From: Symbiodinium natans
Lineage: Eukaryota > Sar > Dinophyceae > Suessiales > Symbiodiniaceae
DNA: 17,500 bases
Reading direction: 5' to 3'
Assembly: GCA_905221605.1 (NCBI GenBank)
Contig: CAJNDS010002762.1
Location: 1-17,500 of the forward strand
Shown here: piece by piece, positions 1 through 8,236 of the stretch
Position numbering within the stretch: the stretch's first letter is position 1
Layout of the letters: the number at the start of each line of letters is the position of its first letter
Position numbers and translations under genes: made by a program
Notes under the pieces: generated by a model
Told to the model about the DNA's origin: nothing
What the model saw: only the letters and a program-made list of their open reading frames with translations
The model's database searches: none

Positions 1-22
1 CCCCCCCCCCCCCCCCGAGGCC

Positions 23-3000
23 ATGGCCGGCGTTCCCAAAGATGAGCTCTCCAAGGAGCAGCAGGCGCCTTGCACGGCATTTTTAAGAGCATGTTCACGA
101 GAGCCAGCCTTTGATATCCACCTGAAGCGGCAGCTTGCTTGCTGTGATGATAAGGGGGGGCGGGGGGGTGGGGGGGGAGGGGGGGGGGGGCGTGCCGTGA
201 AATGATGTATCTCGGGCGAATTCCGTGGCCCAGTGGAACCATCGGGCATCCGCCGGCCGCCCTCGTGTTCATTTGAGTTGGTATTTCTTGGCAAACGAAC
301 ACGGCTTTTGAGAATTTGCACATCCTGCCAAAGCGCTGATGTTGACAGTGCACGTTTTACATATGGTGTGATACTGAGTTGTAATTACAGATCCAGTTTG
401 CTTCTGACATGGCATCATCAGTTGGTGTCTTTTTTGGTGTATACTTTCAGACATGTCTGCTAGTCCTATATATCTTGCTATTCTTTTGATGATGCTCGGG
501 GAGCAAATAGTAGCTTTCCTGCAGGTTTGGTTGATTCTGGTCATGCAGTTGGTTGATTCAGGTTATGTATCAGTAGAACGCAGTAAGTTGTATACGCTCC
601 TTTGCTATCTGATGTGCCGCCGTGAGTTTTGGTCACAGGAGTCCCAGGTCTATGAAGCATACTGTAAGCGCATAAATCCAAGGTGCTATTTTACATCACA
701 AAAAAGAGAGCATGTACAACGTGGGTTGCTTTGTGTACGTTTCCTCTGACAGAACCTTGAGACAAGTCTGAACGTGTTTCACTAGTTTATGCTGTAATTA
801 CTTAGGCTATTTAGACATAATTTTGCAGAAAAAATTTTTTGCCATACGGCGCCAAAGAGACCTAGACGAGAAATACGGTTTAGGGTTTAGGGTTTAGGGT
901 CGATCATACACCCGAAGCCTGAATCTGGGCCCATGCTCGGTTTGCTTCTGGTCTCGGCGCGTGTGACCACACATGGTGCAGCTGGATGTTGCTCGATACC
1001 CTTGAAATCCCTAAACCCTCAAACCCTCAAACCCTCAAACCCTCAAACCCTCAAACCCTCAAACCCTAAACCCTAAACCCTAAACCCTAAACTCTAAACC
1101 CTAAACCAGTTGCATCTGCCCAGGACGAGCTGCTGTGCACCTATGCCGCCTTGATCCTGCACGATGATGGCGCGGCGGCTTGGCTTACTGTTAAAGCCTC
1201 ATGCCTGTAAAGCCCAAACCTGATTTAACCCCCACTGAAGGCCGCCGTGAACACGTGCGCCACTACCTCCTGCTGGGCCTGCAGTTTAGGTTGCAGGCTT
1301 TAAGGATCGAGGCGAGAGGTTGTAGGTCGGGATCAAGGCTTGTCCGAGGTGTAAGGGGGGTACGAAACATCTTGTGCGGTACAACATGGCTCGATGACCC
1401 GATGCCGAGGAGATCACGCCGCAGGCCATGACCAACCTCATCAAGGCTCCCTGATTTCGTGTCTGGGGCCGCCTGTTGGGTGTGCAGCTTTAGGGTGCAC
1501 ATGGCTGATGAGGATGTGAGGCTTAGGGACTGTTCTTCGGGTCAGGGCAATAATAGAAACTCCTTGTTCAGTTCGGTTGAAGCATTTGATGACACCCGGA
1601 GACGAGTCACCGAGATCAAGCTAGTTCCATCGGCCCTTAGAACCTCAGGGTCTGCGCGCGAGTTTGGGGTTCAGGGCTCACTTCTGGACCGAAACGGGCC
1701 ACAACAGCTTCAACTCTAGGTCTCCATGTCTCTGCCCGGCTTTTGTATGAAAAAGAACCTTCTTAGCATGCTCGCCAAAGGGGGAAGATGAGCACCATGC
1801 CCTCAACATGCTCAGAGCGACATGGGAGTTTACGAAGGATCCCCTTATAACAAGGAACCCTTGAACCCTGAACCCTAAACCCTAAACCCTAAATCCTAAA
1901 CCCTAAACCCTAAACTCAAAACCCTAAACCTTAAACCCTAAACCCCAAATCTAACTCGGCCCCGGTCCAGGCTGCTGGCTGCTCTGTTGAAGGTTATTGG
2001 CCTATGCTCATGGCTCTTCGGCTTGGACCATTAGGGTTTAGGGTTTAGGATTTCAGAGGAGTTTTGGGTGCTTTTTCGTGTTGGCGCAGAGTGTTGAGAT
2101 TTAAGCCAAAGTCCACAGCCCTGCTTGATCGCCAGACCGTTCAGACCGTATCAGATTTGCAGGGACGCTTAAGTTGTAGGAAATGCCGTGGCGCTTGATT
2201 TACGGTCCGAAGCTTCGGTCATACAATTGTTCCGGCTTCAAGTTCTTACGGGTTACTGGTCGCAGGGTTTGGGGCCTAAGGGCCTTGCTTCTTAGTGGGT
2301 CACATTTGCTCTCATTCCCTCCCAAAACATCGATGCGCGGGCATACCCTTGGCGTCGGAGTAAAGAGATTAAAGCAATTAGCGGAATTAAAGGAATAAAA
2401 GTATGAAAAGTTGTCCTTGTCGCTTTCGCCTTCGCCGTCGCCTTCGTCGTTGCCGTCGCTGTCGCTGTCGCCATCGCCGCCGCCGTCGCTGCCGGGTTGT
2501 AGTCTTCGCGTGGGGTTCTACAAGTCCTCAGCCCAAGCCCCTAAGGCCCTCGGTTCCCGACCCGTTCGACGAAATATGGCCTAGACTAGAAGTGAGCACC
2601 GCAGCCAGAACCACAAAAGCCGCCACAAGCCTCAACCGGCCTTTATCGTCGTAAGCGATGCAAGAAAGTCTACGCAGCCAACGCAGAGAACACACTTGTT
2701 AAGTGACACCCGAGAGCCTGCGCTGATGAACTAAGACCAAGATGATCTCGAACGCATCTTGGCTTTGCAGCTGCGGTGGGCCGATTGTGTGACGGGGAAG
2801 AGTTGGGCTCGAGGGTTAGTGTGAAGGAGCATGTTTCGAGCGAGACAGTCTTGCACCAGAGGTTAAGCATAAGCATGACAGCAGAAGGCTGCAGATCAAA
2901 TTGCGCAAGTCGTTCGGGCCCGTTCTTCTAGACAGAGCCGTCTTGGCATCACATAGATGCAACTCTAAGGTAGTCTTCTGACCGTGCTAAAAGCTTCGAC

Positions 3001-5048
3001 TGCTGCATCCCCAAATCCCTCAATCCAGCCCCCGAATTCCCCCCTAAACCTTAAACCCTCAACCCCAAACCCAAACCCCTAAACTTTAGACCCCTAAACC
3101 CCTAAACACATAAACCCTACACTTTCCTTACCCTAAACCCTAAACCCTAAACCCCTAAACACCTAAACCCCTAAACCCCTAAACCTCTAAGCCCCTCAAC
3201 CCCTAAAACTTGCCTCAAACCCTACACTTTCCTTGAGCCCTAAACCCTAAACCCAGAAACCCATAAACCCCCTAAACCCCTAAACCCCTAAACCCAGGTT
3301 GGGATGGAGACGCTCATCAAGCTTGGTAGCGGCGCCGGTGGAGGCATCCTCGGCACCCTAACCTGAACCTTAGGGTTTAGGGTTTAGGGTGTAGGGTTTA
3401 GGGTTTAGGGTTTAGGGTTTAGGGTTTAGGGTTTAGGGTTTAGGGTAGACCTGCCCTTAAAAACCTGCACAAACACTCAATGTTCGGATGTTCCCCATTT
3501 ATACTCACATTAGTAGGGATTAGAATAGGGGGTACTAGAATCCCTATTAAGGAGTGTTAGTATAAGGGGAACCATGTAACAGCTCCAAACCCGAAACCCT
3601 AACCTTCGCACCCTGAAGCCGGAACATCATTGGTAACATCCCTGAACATCCTAAGCCCTAAACCCTAGTCTCTAGACCCTAAACTTCAAACTCTAAACCC
3701 TAAACCCAAAACCCTAACCCTAAACCCTAAACCCTAAACGCTAAACCCTAACCCTAAACCCTAAACCCCAAGCCCGAACCCCTAAGCCCTAAGCCCTAAA
3801 CCCTAAACCCTAAACCCTAAACCCTAAACCCTACACCTCGAAGGCGGTGGCGGCGGTGGTGCTGCGGCCGGTGGAGGCGGCGGCGCTGCCGCGGCCGGTG
3901 GAGATGCCGGTGGCGCTGCCGAGGAGAAGAAGAAGGCGCAGAAGTGGCAGAAGGTTTTTTTTTTCAGGGCTTAGGGTTTAGGGTTTAGGAGTGGGCGCAG
4001 AGCTCTGCTTTGACTTATCGCCGCAGCATCAGATCTTTGAAGCCTTTGGCCGCTGCCAATGCCAAGCTTCCTGACTAGATACTGTAGTAGTGCGCGGCGC
4101 GCGCCTACACACACACACAGGGGAGGGCATGAGTGAGTGAGCTGGCCAAACGCGTCCTCCTTTCCCCTCCACTTTTGCATGTTGGGGCTTTTCTGCTGCA
4201 AAAACAGAGGTCTGCGATTAACATGGAAACGAAATACAGACCACAATACAAAGGAAATATTGAGGCTCCCCGAAAAATGTGGAAGAAATGGAGGCTTCCA
4301 GAGTGGTTAGAGAAATGTGCTCCCCTCTCAGGCGTGCGGTGACACATGCGTACTTTGCATGTGTCGAGAAGATGCGTGTGTTGCGCGTGCACTTGTCGGG
4401 TCAACATATGTCTTCCTGATGGTTCAGGGTGATGTGACTTCGCTCGCAACCGCGTGTATAGCCCGTGTTGAGGCTCACTCTGTATACTATGCAAGCTTCC
4501 TCTCTGCTGAGAATTCGGTGCACAGGTCGAGGAAGAGGAAGAGGAGGAGATGTTTGTTTGCATTTCGCCGATTTAAGGGTCTTTGGCCTTGGGAGCCTTC
4601 GGAATCATGAGGGATGTGGTTGTGCGATGTCAGGGTGCTGGGGTCTTGAGGTGATTTTGGTTATGGGTCCGACCAGTAGCGGCTTCAAGACGGGAATGTC
4701 CACAAGCATGCGAAAACCACGGCAGCTGCGGCGTTTGCGGCATGTTCGGAGGCCCCAGCCGTTTCCGAAGCCCCAAGGCCCACCCCGCTGACTTTTGGGG
4801 TGGTCGGTACCCCCCTCCAAAAAAGCCGGAGACTCGTTTAAGCCAAACTGAAACCGTAGGGACAGTAATGGTCGTAATTCCACAGCCATTGTCAACCTTT
4901 AGTTGAAGCTCAGGGTTTAGGATTGCGGCAAAAGGCCCCAAATCTCTACGGCTCGAAGTCAGTACAGTAAGCCTCCGAAGATCAGGTTGTGCAGCTCTGC
5001 AGTCCAAGCTTTCCGAAGGAGGAGATGGACTTCGACCTCTTCGGATGA
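23..5048 (+). CDS. RPLP1: 60S acidic ribosomal protein P1 (ribosomal stalk), about 8 exons
   Basis: P1 pairs with P2 on P0 to form the flexible large-subunit stalk that recruits translation factors. Read exons: 23-64 (MAGVPKDELSKEQQ), 1124 to about 1174 (DELLCTYAALILHDDGA, matching the family's ALILHDD segment), 1410-1445 (EITPQAMTNLIK), 1971 to 2012 or a little later (AAGCSVEGYWPMLM, the KAAGxxVExxWPxLF segment), 3298-3343 (VGMETLIKLGSGAG), 3844-3935 (Gly/Ala hinge ending AAEEKKK), 4526 to about 4546 (V then Glu run) and 5019-5048 (EEMDFDLFG, TGA stop), the last matching the family tail MGFGLFD. Total is about 119 residues, close to the usual 105-115. All acceptors are AG; donors are mostly GC (65, 1446, 3344, 3936), with GA likely in the Glu run. 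The junction 3343/3844 restores the frame exactly. Weak points: exon 2 may end at 1171 or 1174; exon 6 could run to a GT at 3954; between WPMLM and VGMETLI the family has about six more residues, so exon 4 may be longer or a microexon missed. Confidence 0.85.
154..190 (+). repeat. Interrupted G-run (G-quadruplex-capable)
   Basis: About 37 bases that are almost all G, broken by single C, T and A bases, inside P1 intron 1. It contains many runs of three or more G on the coding strand, so the transcript could form a quadruplex near the 5' end. Homopolymer length here may not be reliable in the assembly. Confidence 0.8.
877..899 (+). repeat. Telomere-like TTTAGGG array, G orientation
   Basis: Three consecutive TTTAGGG units inside P1 intron 1, facing the CCCTAAA array at 1009-1107 with about 110 bp between them. 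Confidence 0.9.
1009..1107 (+). repeat. Telomere-like CCCTAAA array with a run of the CCCTCAA variant
   Basis: About fourteen heptamers. The first part is a uniform run of about six CCCTCAA units and the later part is CCCTAAA. The block ends 16 bp before the acceptor of P1 exon 2. A run of one variant unit points to local tandem copying rather than fresh telomerase synthesis. Confidence 0.9.
1856..1950 (+). repeat. Telomere-like CCCTAAA array before P1 exon 4
   Basis: About thirteen heptamers, mostly CCCTAAA with CCCTGAA, CCTTAAA and CCCCAAA variants. It ends about 20 bp before the GGTCCAG acceptor of exon 4. Confidence 0.9.
2031..2051 (+). repeat. Short TTTAGGG array after P1 exon 4
   Basis: About three TTTAGGG units starting 6-18 bp after the likely end of exon 4, at the 5' end of intron 4. 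Its orientation is opposite to the array before the exon. Confidence 0.85.
2415..2492 (+). repeat. Degenerate GTC/GCC trinucleotide repeat
   Basis: A run of TCGCC, GTCGCC and GTCGCT units with period 3 to 6, inside P1 intron 4. It gives Arg-rich or Ala/Thr-rich open frames on both strands, which I take as repeat artefacts and not genes. Confidence 0.8.
3041..3296 (+). repeat. Long CCCTAAA / CCCCTAAA array directly before P1 exon 5
   Basis: About 250 bp of mixed heptamers and octamers with CCCCTAAA common, more degenerate than the other blocks. A short phrase containing CCTACACTTTCCTT occurs twice, near 3115 and 3220, so part of the block was itself duplicated. The array runs into the acceptor AACCCAG. 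Confidence 0.9.
3370..3446 (+). repeat. TTTAGGG array after P1 exon 5
   Basis: About eleven near-perfect TTTAGGG units, starting about 27 bp after the GC donor of exon 5. It is the inverted partner of the CCCTAAA array that ends intron 5 at 3651-3833. Confidence 0.95.
3490..3572. mobile_element. 83 bp foldback (MITE-like) element in P1 intron 5
   Basis: The ends GTTCCCC and GGGGAAC open arms of about 38 bp that are imperfectly complementary: the left arm reads on through TTTATACTCACATTAGTAGGG, and the reverse complement of the right arm reads TTATACTAACACTCCTTAATAGGG. There is almost no loop. No coding capacity and no clear target duplication were seen. Confidence 0.65.
3651..3833 (+). repeat. 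CCCTAAA array before P1 exon 6
   Basis: About twenty-four units, the last six being perfect CCCTAAA. The array ends about ten bases before the CTCGAAG acceptor of exon 6. Confidence 0.95.
3970..3990 (+). repeat. Short TTTAGGG array after P1 exon 6
   Basis: About three units placed 17-35 bp after the two possible ends of exon 6 (3935 or 3953), behind a run of ten T. Confidence 0.85.
3991..4525 (+). other. Rest of P1 intron 6
   Basis: Unique sequence with a short CA repeat at about 4106-4119. It ends at the acceptor GGTGCACAG. There is no CCCTAAA array here, so the intron has telomere-like sequence at its 5' end only. The open frames on the minus strand have no family resemblance and overlap the P1 intron. 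Confidence 0.5.
4547..5018 (+). other. P1 intron 7
   Basis: Unique sequence between the Glu-run exon and the terminal exon. The donor is unclear because the exon end is a GAG repeat (GA donor favoured), and the acceptor is TTTCCGAAG. Only a single TTTAGG motif, near 4915, recalls the telomere-like arrays. Confidence 0.5.
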
Positions 5049-5095
5049 TCTTGGATCTCACCCTTTCGTAGCGGACTTCCTGCGCGTCCATTGCG

Positions 5096-5185
5096 ATGAA
5101 AGCAAAGAAACGTGCTGACCTTGCAAGGGCTGGCAACCACACCTTGAAGGCCAAAGCCCGCAAAACCACTCCTCCCCATTCCTGA
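5096..5185 (+). CDS. Small basic open frame just after P1; possible first exon of the next gene
   Basis: An ATG 47 bp after the P1 stop opens 29 codons rich in Lys and Arg (MKAKKRADLARAG...), ending in TGA at 5185. It is followed by a CCCTAAA array and an exon-like island, so it could be the first exon of the coiled-coil gene, leaving through an internal GC donor such as AAG/GCC. It could equally be P1 3' untranslated sequence. I do not recognise the peptide. Confidence 0.22.
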   Translation: MKAKKRADLARAGNHTLKAKARKTTPPHS

Positions 5186-5210
5186 CCTTAGCAAGCTTTA
5201 CGAGGACCTA

Positions 5211-5312
5211 TAACCCTAAGCTCCTAAACCCCAAACCCTATAAACCCTAAACCCTAAACCCTAAAACCCAAACCCCAACCCCTAAACCCCTGAACCCCTG
5301 AAGCCTAAGCCT
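5211..5312 (+). repeat. CCCTAAA array
   Basis: About thirteen units with CCCCTAAA, CCCCTGAA and CCTATAAA variants. It lies just before the exon-like island at 5318-5398 and forms the C-side partner of the TTTAGGG array at 5398-5455, in the same arrangement as around P1 exons. Confidence 0.9.
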
Positions 5313-5317
5313 CAAAG

Positions 5318-5397
5318 TGGCCCTGGAAGTTTCGGCTGCCACATCAGGCGGAGTCCGAAGCAAAAGCAAGGACAGCACTCTAAAGGTGGCATACCAA
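5318..5397 (+). CDS. Exon-like island of coiled-coil gene (limits unsure)
   Basis: An island of about 80 bp between a CCCTAAA and a TTTAGGG array, the position held by P1 exons. AG acceptors end at 5317 and 5347. From 5348 one frame reads AESEAKARTAL, in keeping with later coiled-coil exons; another frame stays open across the whole island (ALEVSAATSGGV...). I cannot decide between them from sequence alone. Confidence 0.4.
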
Positions 5398-5455
5398 GGG
5401 TTTAGGGTTCAGGGTTCAGGGTTCAGGGTTTAGGGTTTAGGGTTTAGGGTTTAGG
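5398..5455 (+). repeat. TTTAGGG array with TTCAGGG variants
   Basis: Eight units: TTTAGGG, three TTCAGGG, then four TTTAGGG. It follows the exon-like island directly. The run of three identical variants again suggests local duplication. Confidence 0.95.
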
Positions 5456-5531
5456 AATGTCCCCCCATATGACCTCCACACCTTGGAGGTTTCGATCCCA
5501 AGCCCAGCAAGTTTGTATTCCTGGAACCCAG

Positions 5532-5607
5532 GCATCGCAGCTCGCCGCACGGCTGGCGGATGCCGAGGAGCGAGGGGATCCAGCGGCCACAGCGCTCCGC
5601 GGGCCAG
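5532..5607 (+). CDS. Coiled-coil gene exon
   Basis: The acceptor AACCCAG and the strong donor GGGCCAG/GTATGG bound 76 bases that read ASQLAARLADAEERGDPAA and on to LRGP, with GC-rich third positions. The peptide is Ala/Glu/Arg-rich and helical. It ends in phase 1, which fits the acceptor at 5656 after a possible 49 bp intron. No family is recognised. Confidence 0.55.
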
Positions 5608-5656
5608 GTATGGGTTTCGGATTCCAAGGGGCCCTAGGTCACTAACCGCGTAACAG

Positions 5657-5779
5657 GTGCAACCGAGGGTGGAGAGCAGAAGCAGTTGAAATTAAGGTGG
5701 GAAGGAGAAGCAATGCAAGCAAGAAAGAAGTTGGAGCAAGGATTGAGACGGCTGTGGGTGAAAACAGAGTTGCTTGGGG
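5657..5779 (+). CDS. Possible coiled-coil gene exon
   Basis: After the acceptor CGTAACAG the frame that continues from the preceding exon reads ATEGGEQKQLKLRWEGEAM and on to QARKKLEQGLRRLW, which has a helical, heptad-like pattern. The frame stays open to 5898, but the later part loses this character, so a donor near 5775-5780 is assumed. Other frames are also open and codon bias is weak. Confidence 0.35.
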
Positions 5780-6032
5780 TGCCAGCATTCGTTGCCAAGC
5801 CGGTCATATTCTTCATTCAGCAACGCTCGACGGCTACACGTGTACGAGCGATCTCAGGGACGATGCGCATCTTGTGGTACGTGGGGGGGTCTCTCTGAAC
5901 TACCCAGCTTGTTGAAGCTGACATTAACGACCACGCTGGTGTGTCATGTTTTTGCACAGGGAAACGTGGTGCAGCAAGTAAGCACCGACGCCCCCCTCCC
6001 CCATCTCGCAACAGCGTCTGAGTCCCAGCCAG

Positions 6033-6098
6033 GCCAAGTTAGAGCAGCTTCCAGCGCTCCGCAGGGAGACCATGAACTTGCGCCAGGCACTCTTGCGG
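6033..6098 (+). CDS. Coiled-coil gene exon
   Basis: The acceptor CAGCCAG is followed by AKLEQLPALRRETMNLRQAL and LR, a Leu/Arg/Glu-rich helical stretch. The donor is uncertain: a GA just before the G-run at 6102-6111, or the GT at 6111. The protein is not identified; the composition matches the other islands. Confidence 0.55.
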
Positions 6099-6387
6099 GA
6101 CGGGGGGGGGGTCCTCATCGGAAACCTGGCGATATCCTACATTTCAGATTTCCTTCTTCTGCGCTTTGCCCGCAAAGTGCGAGAAACGAAGCAGGGAGGG
6201 CGTTGAGGCATTGTGGCTCGCCGGATGTTTGGTTAAAAAGGTTCTGTGGTTGGGTTCCACACACTTGCACAACGGCTTCAGCAATCCCCTGCGACAGAGA
6301 CCCACAAAGTTCTGGGTTGGAGGTCGTACCGGAAAAAAAAGTGTAACCACCATTTTGGTCAAGCGCATTCCCATTTCCAAACCACAG

Positions 6388-6479
6388 AATCAACAAGAAG
6401 GCCTACGCCAATTGAGCTTCGGAAGCTTAGACGTTCATGGCAGGCCCTGGTGGCTGCGCGAGCGGAGAGCAAACTCCAG
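6388..6479 (+). CDS. Coiled-coil gene exon
   Basis: The acceptor ACCACAG and the donor CTCCAG/GTCTGC bound 92 bases. One frame gives PIELRKLRRSWQALVAAR then AESKLQ, a Leu/Arg/Ala helix like the neighbouring exons. A second open frame (NQQEGLRQLSF...) is possible but fits the context less well. Confidence 0.5.
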
Positions 6480-7583
6480 GTCTGCGGATAAGGATCGCAA
6501 GTGCCCGGGTCAAAGGCTTTCAGGGTGTTAGGGCTCCAGGCGTTTAGATGTGAAAGGTTGAGTTTTTTCGGGATTCAGTGCTGCTTATTTCTTTGGTGGC
6601 TCAAAAATTTGTCTGAGCAGGCTGACAGCCCGCGTGTCCTGGGGGAAGTTGCATGTAAACTCAATCCAAGCAGCCGCAACATCGCAACATATCGCAACCT
6701 TGAGGGCCGTGTGCGATGGACCCTAAAGAAAGGGGAATGTGGTCACGGTCATGGTGGTCCTAGACCCCGTTAGTCCGTCAAAGTCTGAAGAACACTTTTT
6801 AAAGTCTGATTCAATTCCTCCCGCAGACCTCCGCTCGACGTTTAAGAAGGAGAACAGTTCGGCGTTTCTTGGAATTGCTGTCAGATTCCACACACAGAAA
6901 GTAATAGCATTCTCTGGAGGTCGCAGCAGCAAGGCGGACAGAGGCGAGGCCCCGCTTTCTTTTTTTTTTTTTGGGGGGGGGGGGGGGGGGGCAGGGATCT
7001 TCTAGTGCAGCGGAGGGAATTCGGGGGTCTGGACGAGAGTTCTGTAGGGAGATTCAGAAGTCTTTGAAATTCGTAAAGGCTTGCTCTTCAGGTCAACTCT
7101 GTCCCGGCTGGGCCCGAGGGGGCCGGGCCTTGAAGCTTTGAATGCTTGTCAATCATGGTTTTTTTCAGCATCGGCAAAAATCAGTACACTCAGAGTAACC
7201 TCCAAAATGCAGAGCCAAACCCCCGTAAAGGAAGGGTCTCCTAAAGGGTGAGCCGGCAGGAGGCGCACGCAGAGCTCCGGGCAATCGGACGAAACCGCAG
7301 CGTGCCGTGACAGAGGGCCCCGAAATCTGCAGTTCTTGGCGGTGTGTTATGTGCCGTGGGAAAAAGGAAAATCTAGAAAATATGAGAGTGGGCACGCATT
7401 GGGGGGTGGGGGGAAAGGGTACAAACGCAGGTATCAAGGTCGTTTATCCTGAGTCAAACCTGTCTTTCATGCAATTCCCTTTAGTGCTGTAGGGAGCAGC
7501 TTCCTAAACACTGCGTAGTGATGAGGGATCTTCTGGAGTACTGGGACAGCCCTTGGGGTTTTCTCTTCCTAGCCAATGCCCAG
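6480..7583 (+). other. Probable intron or unsupported stretch
   Basis: No exon is clearly supported. An open frame across about 6739-7003 gives an unremarkable peptide ending in a T-run/G-run junction at 6958-6990. The sequence holds scattered TTTAGG-like motifs but no arrays. Confidence 0.4.
6958..6990 (+). repeat. Poly-T followed by poly-G
   Basis: A pyrimidine run of mostly T joins a run of about 19 G with nothing between. It is an obvious place for sequencing or assembly length error. Confidence 0.9.
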
Positions 7584-7680
7584 GCTGCCGAGAAAAAGGC
7601 AGGGCCTCCAAGCTCAGCCGGGGGTGTTTGCCCAGCAGGGGAGGATCGGGAGATTGGGATTTGCGCGAGGAAGTCGAGCT
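7584..7680 (+). CDS. Weak exon candidates of the coiled-coil gene
   Basis: The acceptor ATGCCCAG is followed by AAEKKAGPP. A second AG at 7637-7638 precedes a frame reading DWDLREEVEL. Both have the charged character of the other islands, but neither has a convincing donor. Confidence 0.25.
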
Positions 7681-7938
7681 TTTTGGATTTTTTTTGTTTT
7701 TTGTGAACCCTAAAACCCCCAAAACACTACCCTAAGCATTTCTGGATCATGTGTGAAAAAATGCTGCAGACGCCCCACGAGTCGCTGGGGCCCACCTGGA
7801 CCCCATTCGTCTGAAAAAAAAAAACCATGGGCGGCCCCTGGGCTTGCCCAAATCATCCTCGCCCGCAGCACTTAGGGGGAACACCCTCAAAACCCGGGAA
7901 AAAAGACCCCAAGGGACCCAAGGACATCGAAGGACGCC

Positions 7939-8001
7939 ATAAACCCTTAAAACCCCTAAACACTAAAACCCTAAACCCTGAACCCTAAACCCTAAACCCT
8001 C
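7939..8001 (+). repeat. CCCTAAA array
   Basis: About eight units including CCCTTAAAA, CCCCTAAA and CCCTGAA variants. It ends about ten bases before the possible acceptor TACCCGCAG at 8010. A weaker run of similar motifs lies at 7706-7736. Confidence 0.85.
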
Positions 8002-8236
8002 TACCCGCAGCGTGGCGCACACAACCCAAGGAGCTCGCAGAATAAGGTTTGCCCCCGGCCCTCAGCCCGGAAGGGTTTCCTCGAAGGATCTGTCCATCGC
8101 CCTCCCAGTCTCCACGTCACATGATCTGTCCATAATTTGTCCTATAGTTCCTACTTCTGTTTTGGTTTTTTTGTTTGGGGAGGGGTTGTTCAAAAGAGGG
8201 GGGGGGGCGGACTGACTCTTTGGGAGTCCTTTCCAG

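Larger units (their letters stand above)
65..1123 (+). other. P1 intron 1, with G-run and an internal pair of telomere-like arrays
   Basis: The GC donor follows GAGCAGCAG and the acceptor is CTGCCCAG. The intron holds a G-rich run at 154-190, three TTTAGGG units at 877-899 and a CCCTAAA/CCCTCAA array at 1009-1107 that ends 16 bp before the acceptor. The part at 200-840 is AT-richer and shows no exon I can support. Confidence 0.65.
2013..3297 (+). other. P1 intron 4 (about 1.3 kb)
   Basis: Opens with TTTAGGG units and closes with a long CCCTAAA/CCCCTAAA array touching the acceptor. Inside is a 2415-2492 trinucleotide-type stretch. A microexon of P1 of about six codons may hide here, because the spliced protein is short at this point, but I could not place it. 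Confidence 0.55.

Noticed and set aside
1-16. Run of sixteen C at the window start as a regulatory site
   Set aside because: A homopolymer at the edge with no context; it could be part of a longer upstream repeat or an assembly artefact.
2292-2654. Arg-rich and Ala/Thr-rich open frames on both strands
   Set aside because: They are products of the trinucleotide repeat at 2415-2492 within P1 intron 4.
4105-5194. Several overlapping minus-strand open frames of 70-179 codons
   Set aside because: They lie in P1 introns and the terminal P1 exon, share no family features and contradict one another.
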